From: Chryseobacterium luteum
Lineage (GTDB): Bacteria > Bacteroidota > Bacteroidia > Flavobacteriales > Weeksellaceae
Assembly: GCF_000737785.1 (NCBI RefSeq)
Contig: NZ_JPRO01000001.1
Location: forward strand, 372,001-436,000
Direction: 5' to 3'
Length of the DNA stretch: 64,000 nucleotides
This document shows positions 26,642 through 33,903 of this stretch, one piece after another. Under the pieces are notes generated by a model that was not told the origin of the DNA, made no database searches, and saw nothing but the letters and a program-made list of their open reading frames with translations. Position 1 is the stretch's first letter, and every line of letters begins with the position of its first letter. Made by a program: the position numbers and the translations under genes.

Positions 26642-27337
26642 ATGGGGTCTCCAAAAAAAATTCAGGATATTAAAGTGGCTGTCGATGCCGTTATTTTTGG
26701 TTACTTTGACAAACAGGACCTTCAGCTTCTCCTGATCAAAAGAAAGATTGATCCTTTCAAAGGAGGCTGGGCACTTCCCGGAGGTCTCGTTCTGGATGAT
26801 GAAAACCTGGATGATGCGGTGAAAAGAGAACTGTATGAAGAAGCCGGCATAAAACCCGATTTTTTGGAACAACTCTATACCTTTGGTAACGTAGGGCGCG
26901 ATCCCCGGAACAGAGTAGTTTCTGTGGCTTATTTAGGCCTTGTAAACCCATCCTATCATGAACTCTTCGCAGACTCTGACGCAGAAGATGCTCAATGGTT
27001 CAGCGTACATAAACTTCCGTCGCTTGCCTTCGACCATAAATCTATTATTGATATTGCGTTAAACAGACTTCGTACCAAGCTTCAGTACCAGCCCATCGGC
27101 TTTAATCTTCTGAATGAAGAGTTTCCTTTTTCTGACCTTGAAAATCTTTACAGAACCATTGTAGGACGTGAAATAGACCGCAGAAATTTCCGCAAAAAAA
27201 TCATGAGCTATGGCCTGCTTAATGAAACCAATAATGTCAAAAAAGAAGGCAGCGGCAGACCCGGAAAACTTTTTACTTTCAATAAAGAGAAGTACGAAGA
27301 ACTTGAAAAAGAAGGCTTTTATTTCGAAATCAAATAA
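26642..27337 (+). CDS. NrtR-type transcriptional regulator (Nudix + winged helix)
   Basis: 231 residues. A Nudix domain (about 8-145) contains a complete Nudix box: G48-x5-E54-x7-REL-x-EE-x-G-I (62-70). A winged-helix domain (about 155-228) carries the RRNFRKKIMSYGLL and GSGRPGKLF segments of the NrtR/AraR family. Known family members bind DNA and respond to NAD-derived or sugar-phosphate ligands. Because the Nudix box is intact, hydrolysis of an ADP-ribose-like ligand is possible. The adjacent ADP-ribose gene run and shared palindromes mark this as its likely regulator. Confidence 0.85.
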   Translation: MGSPKKIQDIKVAVDAVIFGYFDKQDLQLLLIKRKIDPFKGGWALPGGLVLDDENLDDAVKRELYEEAGIKPDFLEQLYTFGNVGRDPRNRVVSVAYLGLVNPSYHELFADSDAEDAQWFSVHKLPSLAFDHKSIIDIALNRLRTKLQYQPIGFNLLNEEFPFSDLENLYRTIVGREIDRRNFRKKIMSYGLLNETNNVKKEGSGRPGKLFTFNKEKYEELEKEGFYFEIK

Positions 27338-27511
27338 TTTATTCAAAATTATCCAGTCCACATTTATATCAAAAACCTCTTATTTTACATTTCAAAACAA
27401 ACAAACTAAAACTTTAGTTTAATAAGTGTTTGTGCTATTGGTGAAAACATTAATGTTACTTGTATTTTAAAATATTTAATTTTTAACATTGATAATCAGT
27501 TAATTAAATAT

Positions 27512-27532
27512 TTAGCGTTAAAATAACACAAA
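27512..27532. promoter_or_regulatory. Operator copy B, upstream of the NADAR promoter
   Basis: Arms TTAGCGTT and AACACAAA with a 5-bp centre. It lies 54 bp (start to start, about five helical turns) before operator copy C, upstream of the -33 element. This suits looping or cooperative binding. Confidence 0.6.
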
Positions 27533-27538
27533 TAAATT

Positions 27539-27569
27539 TTGTTCATAAAATTATATTGTTTTACATTTG
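27539..27569 (+). promoter_or_regulatory. Promoter of the ADP-ribose operon
   Basis: TTG at 27539-27541 and TACATTTG at 27562-27569, with 20 bp between, match the Bacteroidota -33/-7 promoter. The -7 element shares its TTTG with operator copy C. The predicted transcript starts about 10 bp before the NADAR ATG, so the leader is very short. Confidence 0.65.
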
Positions 27570-27586
27570 TGTAATAATAACACAAT
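27566..27586. promoter_or_regulatory. Operator copy C, at the NADAR start
   Basis: Arms TTTGTGTA and AACACAAT, 17 of 21 bases identical to copy A. It covers the end of the -7 element and the predicted transcription start, and stops 1 bp before the ATG at 27588. This is a typical repressor position. Confidence 0.65.
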
Positions 27587-27587
27587 T

Positions 27588-28130
27588 ATGAAATACACCT
27601 TACAAAATAGTATTGAAAGATATCAGAGAAAAGAAAGACCTGAAATTCTGTTCTTCTGGGGTCATACAGTAAAAGATGAGATCACTAAATCTTGTTTCAG
27701 TCAGTGGTTTCCAATACAGTTTGAGGAAAATGGAACCGTGTATAAAACAGCTGAACATTATATGATGTCCGGAAAAGCAAAATTATTTGATGATCGGGAG
27801 ATTTTAGAAAAGATTTTAAGATCTGAAACACCTGACCAGGTCAAAAGCTTAGGAAGAAAAGTCAAAAATTTTGATCCGAAACTTTGGGATGAGCATAAAT
27901 ATGAAATAGTAAAAAGAGCTAATCTTTTGAAATTCTCCCAAAATTCAAAATTTAAAGATTTCTTATTATCAACCGATGATAAGATTCTGGTAGAGGCCAG
28001 CCCTTATGACAGGATCTGGGGAATAGGAATGCTGGAAACTGATCCCAGAGCCAAGGATCCGCTTCTTTGGGATGGAGAAAACCTGCTGGGTTTTGCTTTG
28101 ATGGAAGTAAGAGACGAGTTAAGAAAATAA
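27588..28130 (+). CDS. NADAR domain protein (YbiA-like ADP-ribosyl-guanine hydrolase family)
   Basis: 180 residues from the ATG at 27588. An upstream in-frame TTG lies within the promoter and operator and is rejected. Family marks: EILFFWGHT, CFSQWFPIQF, YKTAEHYMMSGKAKLF, LGRKVKNFDPKLWDEHKYEIV, and the C-terminal WGIGMLETDP followed by W-x-GENLLGFALMEVRDEL. NADAR proteins act on N-glycosidic bonds. Some hydrolyse ADP-ribosyl-guanine in nucleic acid, and YbiA/RibX-type members act on riboflavin intermediates. The neighbours favour the ADP-ribose role. It is the first gene of the run. Confidence 0.88.
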   Translation: MKYTLQNSIERYQRKERPEILFFWGHTVKDEITKSCFSQWFPIQFEENGTVYKTAEHYMMSGKAKLFDDREILEKILRSETPDQVKSLGRKVKNFDPKLWDEHKYEIVKRANLLKFSQNSKFKDFLLSTDDKILVEASPYDRIWGIGMLETDPRAKDPLLWDGENLLGFALMEVRDELRK

Positions 28131-28158
28131 ACACAATCACCAAACATAAAATAGTATC

Positions 28159-28707
28159 ATGGAAAAGACAGAACTTCATCCGCAGATATTTCTGATTGAA
28201 GATTTCCTGACCTCCGATGAATGTGATGAATATATTGCGATGGCACAGGGAAAAGTATTTGAAGAAGCGAAAATCAATATGAATGGACGACAGATGATGA
28301 GCAAAGGCATCAGGAATAACGACAGGCTGATGGTTTTTGATCATGATTTAGCAGAAAATCTTTTCAGAAAAGCAGAACAATTTCTACCTCAGGAACATGA
28401 AAATTATAAGCTTCAGAATTTCAATGAAATGTTTAGAATTTATAAATATTCTCCTGGACAGCGGTTTAAAATGCATAGGGACGGAAGCTATATCCGCAAT
28501 GAATATGAAAAAAGTTTCCACACTTTTCTGATCTATCTGAATGATGATTTTGAAGGAGGAGAAACGGAATTTGAAAACTTATTTACAATTGCTCCAAAAA
28601 AGGGATCTGCACTGGTTTTTTACCATCCGCTGAGACACGAAGGAAAAACCCTCATCAGTGGACAGAAATATGTTTTGAGAACGGATGTAATGTATTCCAA
28701 TAAGTAA
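28159..28707 (+). CDS. 2-oxoglutarate/Fe(II) dioxygenase, prolyl-4-hydroxylase-like
   Basis: 182 residues. The facial triad is seen as H106-x-D108 (HRDGSY) and H160 (RHEGK), with R174 (YVLRTD) for 2-oxoglutarate. The sheet segment FLIYLNDDFEGGETEF is typical of the P4H-like branch. Such enzymes hydroxylate proteins, nucleic acids or small molecules, and the substrate is unknown. It is 28 bp after the NADAR gene. Confidence 0.85.
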   Translation: MEKTELHPQIFLIEDFLTSDECDEYIAMAQGKVFEEAKINMNGRQMMSKGIRNNDRLMVFDHDLAENLFRKAEQFLPQEHENYKLQNFNEMFRIYKYSPGQRFKMHRDGSYIRNEYEKSFHTFLIYLNDDFEGGETEFENLFTIAPKKGSALVFYHPLRHEGKTLISGQKYVLRTDVMYSNK

Positions 28708-28745
28708 TAATCTGTAAAGGATATGCATTACTATGTCTATTTTGA

Positions 28746-28766
28746 TTAGCGTAAAAACAACACAAA
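28746..28766. promoter_or_regulatory. Operator copy D, inside the ADP-ribose gene run
   Basis: Arms TTAGCGTA and AACACAAA, 19 of 21 bases identical to copy B. It lies in the 72-bp gap before the coiled-coil gene and 13 bp before its ATG. The upstream TATTTTG is an imperfect -7 element, so an internal regulated promoter is likely. Confidence 0.6.
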
Positions 28767-28779
28767 ATAAATAAAAAAG

Positions 28780-29115
28780 ATGGAAGACGAACTGAAGCCA
28801 AGATTCATCGAGTCATTACAGAGAAATAATGATCAGATCAGAGAAGACCGTGCACGAACCATCGGAGCAGATTCCGAATTGATCTACAGACGCAGGGTTG
28901 AAGATATTGAACTGAAAATAAAGAGACTGGAGCGCGAGCAGGAAGGGCTTATCGATATCAGTCCTTTAGACAGAAACAGCCTGACATTTGCTGATTTCCA
29001 GCCGGAAGCATTTGTTCAGAAAGACATCGAATATTCATTAACAATCAGAAATTTAAATATTCAGTTAGAAATCGCAGTGAAGAGATTTGAATATTTATTT
29101 GGTAAAACATTTTAA
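28780..29115 (+). CDS. Small coiled-coil protein of the ADP-ribose operon
   Basis: 111 residues, highly charged, with predicted helices at about 35-70 (RRVEDIELKIKRLEREQEGL) and 80-108 (heptad-like ...LTIRNLNIQLEIAVKRFEYLF). There is no signal peptide and no family I recognise. It stops 2 bp before the VWA-like gene, so the two products probably work together, possibly as partner proteins. Confidence 0.6.
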   Translation: MEDELKPRFIESLQRNNDQIREDRARTIGADSELIYRRRVEDIELKIKRLEREQEGLIDISPLDRNSLTFADFQPEAFVQKDIEYSLTIRNLNIQLEIAVKRFEYLFGKTF

Positions 29116-29117
29116 TT

Positions 29118-29972
29118 ATGGGAAGTACAAGATATGACATGGACGCTCGTTTCGACAGAGCAAGAAAAGCAGGTTACGGATCCAAATCCGCAGGTGAAAT
29201 TTTCACTCAGAATGCAAAAAGAATGGCACATGAATCTATGAATCCTAAAGGAATTTCTTTCAGGGAATCAAGAGATTCCGAAGTACACCCGAACTCTGTT
29301 CCCATCATTCTGGGACTGGATGTAACGGGCAGTATGGGACATATCCCCCACGAGCTCATCAAAGAAGGACTTCCAAAATTAATGGGCGGAATTATCCAGG
29401 GAGGAGTTCCGGATCCTGCATTATTATTTCTGGGAATAGGGGATCATGAATGTGATTCGTATCCTTTACAGGTCGGGCAGTTTGAATCCGGAGACGAAGA
29501 ACTGGATATGTGGCTTACCCGCACTTATATTGAATCCGGAGGTGGTGGAAATGCCGGAGAAAGTTACCTGTTAGCATGGTATTTTGCCGCTTTCCATACG
29601 AGAACGGATGCTTTTGAGAAAAGAAACCAGAAAGGGATCTTGTTTACAGTAGGTGATGAGCCCTGCTTAAAAAAACTCCCGGCATCGGCCATCAGGGAGA
29701 TTATGGGATCCGGACAACAGACCTATACTCACTTTGAGTTACTGGAAGAAGCGAAAAAGCGATACGAAATCTATCATATCAACGTTCTGCATTCCGATCA
29801 GGCTATGAGGGCAGATAAGGGCTGGAAAGAATTATTAGGTCAAAACTGTTTATCAATAACTGACCACAGAGAAATTCCGGATGTAATTAAAAGAGTGATC
29901 TGCAATACATTTAAAAATAAAACCTCCGGATCAACGGACGGGGGAGAATTTGATCATATTCAAATGTTTTAA
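29118..29972 (+). CDS. VWA-like domain protein
   Basis: 284 residues. The motif LGLDVTGSMG (D68-x-T70-x-S72) is a MIDAS-type metal site of von Willebrand A folds. GGGGNAGES and ILFTVGDEP supply the later conserved loops. The N-terminus is basic (DMDARFDRARKAGYG). VWA proteins often scaffold complexes with ATPases, but no AAA+ partner is here. The neighbours are a coiled-coil gene 2 bp upstream and an adenylosuccinate-synthetase-like gene 3 bp downstream. The role is unknown. Confidence 0.7.
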   Translation: MGSTRYDMDARFDRARKAGYGSKSAGEIFTQNAKRMAHESMNPKGISFRESRDSEVHPNSVPIILGLDVTGSMGHIPHELIKEGLPKLMGGIIQGGVPDPALLFLGIGDHECDSYPLQVGQFESGDEELDMWLTRTYIESGGGGNAGESYLLAWYFAAFHTRTDAFEKRNQKGILFTVGDEPCLKKLPASAIREIMGSGQQTYTHFELLEEAKKRYEIYHINVLHSDQAMRADKGWKELLGQNCLSITDHREIPDVIKRVICNTFKNKTSGSTDGGEFDHIQMF

Positions 29973-29975
29973 ATC

Positions 29976-31046
29976 ATGAAAAAGGCACAAATAGTAATAG
30001 GCCTGGGTTTTGGTGATGAAGGAAAGGGAATCACTACGGATTTCCTGGCGCAGCAAAACCCAGAGTCTGTTGTCATCAGGTTTTCCGGAGGCCAGCAGGC
30101 GGCTCATACAGTGATGATTGAGGATAAAAAGCATATCCATTCCAGTTTTGCAAGCGGAGCACTTCGGGGACTGCCTTCCTATTTTACAGAACACTGTACC
30201 ATTCATCCGGTATTTTTACTGAATGAAAGAAAGGAATTGATAGAGAAAAATGGAAACATTGAACTGCATATCCACCCACTGGCAAAAGTGACCACTCCGT
30301 TTGATGTCTGGCAAAACAGAACCAATGCGAAAAACCTGGAACACGGAACCTGCGGAAAAGGTGTTGGAGCAACGATGAAAAGACACGAAAGTCCTTATAA
30401 ACTATTTGCTGCCGATTTAATAGCTCCAAGAGAAATGCTGATTGAAAAATTAAAAGGAATTGCCTATTACTATGGTTTTATGGATGATGATCAGCTGGAG
30501 GAAACGCTTCATATTTTTTTAAATGCGGTAGATCAGATCGACTGGAAAATAGATGATTATACTTATCTGAATTCATTTGAAAACCTCATTTTTGAGGGCA
30601 GCCAGGGAATTCTTCTGGATATGGATCACGGTGTATTTCCCAATGTAACGTATGCCAATACCACTTCAAAAAATGCTTACGGGATCTGCAGGCTGTTGAA
30701 AATTGAGGATATTGAAATGTATTACGTGACAAGGATTTATTCCACACGTCATGGAAACGGCTGGATGAGCAATGAAAAAGAATTGATGCTGAAAAATAAT
30801 GAAGAGGAAACCTGTGTCTTCAATGATTATCAGAAAGAACTCCGGTTTGGGGATTTAGACTATGATTTATTGAATTATGCCCTTCTTCTGGATGGAGCTT
30901 ATGTTGCAGCAACCAAAAAGAACCTGATTGTAACGTGTCTTGATCAAACAGATGAACAATTTAAAACAGAAAATTTAAAAGTGAAATTTGATACAGTCTA
31001 CGGATCATATTCCCCATTTTCAAAAGACTTTAAACAAATTTTTTAA
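29976..31046 (+). CDS. Divergent adenylosuccinate-synthetase-like enzyme
   Basis: 356 residues against about 430 for PurA. The P-loop equivalent is FGDEGKG (catalytic Asp D14 kept), and the IMP-side loop is GGQQAAHT (H44 kept, usual GGHNAGHT changed). FEGSQGILLDMDHGVFPNVTYANTT matches the PurA core closely, and YSTRHGNGW follows. The aspartate-binding loop TTGRPRR of PurA is replaced by NDYQKELRFG, so the amine substrate probably differs. It may attach something other than aspartate to a purine nucleotide. The gene context suggests ADP-ribose or NAD-derived nucleotides. Confidence 0.75.
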   Translation: MKKAQIVIGLGFGDEGKGITTDFLAQQNPESVVIRFSGGQQAAHTVMIEDKKHIHSSFASGALRGLPSYFTEHCTIHPVFLLNERKELIEKNGNIELHIHPLAKVTTPFDVWQNRTNAKNLEHGTCGKGVGATMKRHESPYKLFAADLIAPREMLIEKLKGIAYYYGFMDDDQLEETLHIFLNAVDQIDWKIDDYTYLNSFENLIFEGSQGILLDMDHGVFPNVTYANTTSKNAYGICRLLKIEDIEMYYVTRIYSTRHGNGWMSNEKELMLKNNEEETCVFNDYQKELRFGDLDYDLLNYALLLDGAYVAATKKNLIVTCLDQTDEQFKTENLKVKFDTVYGSYSPFSKDFKQIF

Positions 31047-31102
31047 ACCAGATAATGGTTTTATATTTAGTGACAGAATAAAGGTAAACACAATTTAAAC
31101 TG

Positions 31103-31516
31103 ATGAAAACAAAAATATTATACAGACCGGTCGGAGAAAAAGAAATGATCCTGATTGCAGAGAGCGGATATAAAAAATTTCCGCCAAGGCTGGAGTGGCA
31201 GCCCGTTTTTTATCCGGTTCTGAATGAAAGCTATGCTTCGGAAATTGCTGAAAAATGGAATACAAGGGATGAAGCTGGAAATTATCTGGGTTTTGTTACC
31301 CGTTTTGAAGCACAGGAAGATGCTGTTAATCAATATCCGGAACAGAATGTTGGTGCCGGAAACCATAATGAATTGTGGATTCCTTCTGAAGAGCTGGAAA
31401 GTTTTAATGATGCGATTATTGGAGATATTGAAGTAATCAATGTTTTTGTAGGAAATGATTTTGAAAGATCTGAAAATGAAGAAATTAATACCCTGATCAC
31501 AAAGCTGCAGAACTGA
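31103..31516 (+). CDS. Small protein of the ADP-ribosylation/crystallin J1 type
   Basis: 137 residues. It begins KTKILYRPVGEKEM and contains FPPRLEWQPVFYPVLN, GFVTRFE and a Trp motif HNELWIPSEELESFN. I recall this pattern as a family often labelled ADP-ribosylation/crystallin J1; the label describes company more than proven function. YRP near the start and the late H-N-E-L-W could be substrate-binding residues. It ends in a TGATG overlap with the macrodomain gene, implying coupled translation. Confidence 0.6.
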   Translation: MKTKILYRPVGEKEMILIAESGYKKFPPRLEWQPVFYPVLNESYASEIAEKWNTRDEAGNYLGFVTRFEAQEDAVNQYPEQNVGAGNHNELWIPSEELESFNDAIIGDIEVINVFVGNDFERSENEEINTLITKLQN

Positions 31517-31989
31517 TGAAAAAGATAAATTATTTAAAAGGAGATGCAACAAACCCTCCGACAAAAGGAAATAAGATCATCACTCATATCTGCAACGATA
31601 TCGGAGGCTGGGGAAAAGGATTTGTAGTAGCAATTTCTAAAAAATGGAAGCAGCCTGAAAAAGAATATAGGGAATGGTTTAAAAGCAATGAAAATTTTAA
31701 ACTTGGAGAAATCCAAATAGTTCAGGTTGAAACAGATATCTGGGTTTGTAATATGATTGCGCAGCATAAAATTATGACGAGTTCAAACGGAGTTCCGCCA
31801 ATACGATATGATGCTTTAGAAGAATGTCTGGAAAAACTAACTCATAAGGCATTAAAACTTAATGCAGAAGTGCATATGCCGAGAATAGGGTGTGGTCTGG
31901 CAGGAGGTAAGTGGGAAGAGATTGAACCGATTATTGAAAAAACATTACTCAGATATGATGTATCGGTGTATGTTTATGATTTTGAATAA
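31516..31989 (+). CDS. Macrodomain protein, Poa1/TARG1-like
   Basis: 157 residues, a single macrodomain. It begins INYLKGDATNPPTKGNKIITHICND, then GGWGKGFVVAISKKWKQPEKEY and near the end MPRIGCGLAGGKWEEIEPII. This is the ALC1/TARG1/Poa1p branch rather than MacroD. Members bind or hydrolyse ADP-ribose derivatives: ADP-ribose-1''-phosphate, Glu-linked ADP-ribose and, in DarG, DNA-linked ADP-ribose. It is a likely eraser of a nucleic-acid or protein mark. Confidence 0.88.
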   Translation: MKKINYLKGDATNPPTKGNKIITHICNDIGGWGKGFVVAISKKWKQPEKEYREWFKSNENFKLGEIQIVQVETDIWVCNMIAQHKIMTSSNGVPPIRYDALEECLEKLTHKALKLNAEVHMPRIGCGLAGGKWEEIEPIIEKTLLRYDVSVYVYDFE

Positions 31990-32051
31990 TAGAAAAATAA
32001 ATGGGTTACAGTTTAAGAAAGAAGAAAAAATAAAGCCATTTGAAGAATATC

Positions 32052-32699
32052 ATGAAACTCAAATTAAAAAAATATAAAGAACAACTACAGGATTGGCCTC
32101 AAAAAGGGCATCATATCATGATCATGGCACAATACGATGATGAAAAAATCATTGTTTATCAGTCTTATCGAAAGGAAATTGGTGAATTTGCTTTTAAAAA
32201 TCAATATTTTGGAGGAGAATTCAGCCTGGAAAGAATGACCTGGATAAAACCCAATTTTCTTTGGATGATGTATAGAAATGGATGGGGTGCAAAAGAAGGT
32301 CAGGAATGTGTTTTAGCGATTCATTTAAAAATGTCTGCCTTTAAAAGATATCTGGAAAATGCAGTATATTCTTCTTATAATGACCGTTTAGGGCTTTCTC
32401 AGGAAGAATGGCAAGAGCAGGTGAAAGAATCTTCTGTGAGGTTACAATGGGATCCAGATCATGATCCTTTCGGAAATAAGTTGGAAAGAAGAGCAATACA
32501 AATTGGCTTGAGAAATGAATTTACCCGTTCTTTTGCTCAGGAGGACATTCTTTTAATTGAGAATATTTCAGATTTTGTGAAAGAACAGTATAAGTTTGTT
32601 TTAAATGATGATTTGGGTAATTTGCTTATTCCTGAAGAGAAACCTTTGTTGTTCAATGATGAAAGTTTAAATAAAAAGCTAAGGTTAGATCAGAACTAA
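32052..32699 (+). CDS. DUF4291 family protein
   Basis: 215 residues from the ATG at 32052; a TTG four codons earlier is weaker. The DUF4291 signature is clear: [17 protein letters not shown] (24-40), then [15 protein letters not shown] (61-75) and [23 protein letters not shown] near 138-160. The function is unproven. Frequent company with macrodomain, sirtuin and ADP-ribosylglycohydrolase genes is my recollection, so a part in NAD/ADP-ribose metabolism is inferred. It sits between the two macrodomain genes. Confidence 0.8.
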   Translation: MKLKLKKYKEQLQDWPQKGHHIMIMAQYDDEKIIVYQSYRKEIGEFAFKNQYFGGEFSLERMTWIKPNFLWMMYRNGWGAKEGQECVLAIHLKMSAFKRYLENAVYSSYNDRLGLSQEEWQEQVKESSVRLQWDPDHDPFGNKLERRAIQIGLRNEFTRSFAQEDILLIENISDFVKEQYKFVLNDDLGNLLIPEEKPLLFNDESLNKKLRLDQN

Positions 32700-32704
32700 T
32701 TGCT

Positions 32705-33211
32705 ATGAACATTGAAGTAATAAAAGCAGACATCACAAAAATCCCCGCAGACGCTATCGTCAATGCAGCCAATTCCTCTTTGCTTGGCGGTGGTGGAGTG
32801 GATGGAGCCATCCATCGTGCAGGAGGAAAACAGATTCTGGAAGAATGTATCCAGATCAGAAACCGTCAGGGAAAATGTAATACCGGAGAAGCTGTGGTAA
32901 CGGCAGCGGGAAATCTTCCGGCAAAGTATGTGATTCATACCGTTGGACCTGTTTGGAATGGAGACGAAGATAAAAGCTCAAAACTTTTGGAAGACTGTTA
33001 TAAAAATTCTTTACAATTGGCAGAAAGCCTGGGTGTTAAAACGATTGCTTTTCCAAATATCAGCACAGGAATTTATAAGTTTCCTAAAGAGCTGGCCGGA
33101 AGAATCGCTGTGGAAACAGTACGGAATTTTCAGTCAGATAACATTGAGAAAGTTATTTTTGTATGCTTTGATGAAGAAAATGAAATGATTTACAAAAAAT
33201 TATTAGATTAA
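32705..33211 (+). CDS. Macrodomain protein, MacroD/YmdB-like ADP-ribose hydrolase
   Basis: 168 residues. The MacroD signature is full: [34 protein letters not shown] with D9, N20, N23, D33 and H37, then [12 protein letters not shown] for the diphosphate. These enzymes hydrolyse mono-ADP-ribose from Asp/Glu and deacetylate O-acetyl-ADP-ribose, the sirtuin product. The sirtuin gene follows 5 bp later, so a product-substrate link is likely. Confidence 0.92.
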   Translation: MNIEVIKADITKIPADAIVNAANSSLLGGGGVDGAIHRAGGKQILEECIQIRNRQGKCNTGEAVVTAAGNLPAKYVIHTVGPVWNGDEDKSSKLLEDCYKNSLQLAESLGVKTIAFPNISTGIYKFPKELAGRIAVETVRNFQSDNIEKVIFVCFDEENEMIYKKLLD

Positions 33212-33216
33212 GACAA

Positions 33217-33903
33217 ATGAAAAAACTAACCATATTAAGCGGCGCGGGAATCAGTGCCGAAAGCGGAATAAAAACATTCAGAGACGGAGATGGTCTCTGG
33301 GAAAATCATAGTATAACAGATGTGGCAAGTCCAGAAGGATGGAGAAAAAACAGGGAATTGGTTCTGGAATTTTACAACCAGAGAAGAAGACAGCTTCATG
33401 AAGTACAGCCCAATGAAGCCCATCAATTGCTGGCAGAACTGGAAAAATATTTTGACGTTCAGATCATTACCCAAAATATAGACGATCTGCATGAAAGAGC
33501 CGGGTCAACAAATATTCTGCACATTCATGGAGAATTGTTCAAGTCTTGCTCGTGCAGCAATAAAAAACTCATCTATGAACAGAAAGGAGATATCCGCATT
33601 GGAGATAAAGCAGAAGATGGAGCTCAGTTAAGGCCATTCATCGTTTGGTTCGGGGAAGATGTTCCTTTGATGAAAGAAGCGACTAAAAAAGCAAAAGAAG
33701 CAGATATTTTCTTAGTAATCGGAACGTCTTTACAGGTGTATCCGGCTGCGGGATTGCTTCATGACATCAAAGGCGACTGTCTGCTCATTGTCATCAATCC
33801 CAACGAAACAGGATTCGGATACGGGCAAAGAGCCATAGTGATGAAAGAATCTGCAACAAGAGGAATGCAGTTACTGTTTGATAAACTGGTAAATCTTGCT
33901 TAA
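33217..33903 (+). CDS. Sir2-family NAD-dependent deacylase without zinc tetrad
   Basis: 228 residues. Rossmann motif GAGISAESGIKTFR (9-22), QNIDDLHERAG (86-96), catalytic His104 in HIHGE, LRPFIVWFGE and IGTSLQVYPAA. Tyr53 and Arg56 (YNQR) are the class III pair linked to desuccinylation and demalonylation in SIRT5/CobB. Only one Cys pair (Cys111, Cys113) is seen and the second CxxC is absent, so it probably binds no zinc. It overlaps the ADP-ribosylglycohydrolase start by 1 bp (TAATG). Confidence 0.9.
   Translation: MKKLTILSGAGISAESGIKTFRDGDGLWENHSITDVASPEGWRKNRELVLEFYNQRRRQLHEVQPNEAHQLLAELEKYFDVQIITQNIDDLHERAGSTNILHIHGELFKSCSCSNKKLIYEQKGDIRIGDKAEDGAQLRPFIVWFGEDVPLMKEATKKAKEADIFLVIGTSLQVYPAAGLLHDIKGDCLLIVINPNETGFGYGQRAIVMKESATRGMQLLFDKLVNLA

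Noticed and set aside
27567-27587. TTG start of NADAR upstream of 27588
   Set aside because: It lies within the -7 element and the operator, so it would precede or coincide with the transcription start.
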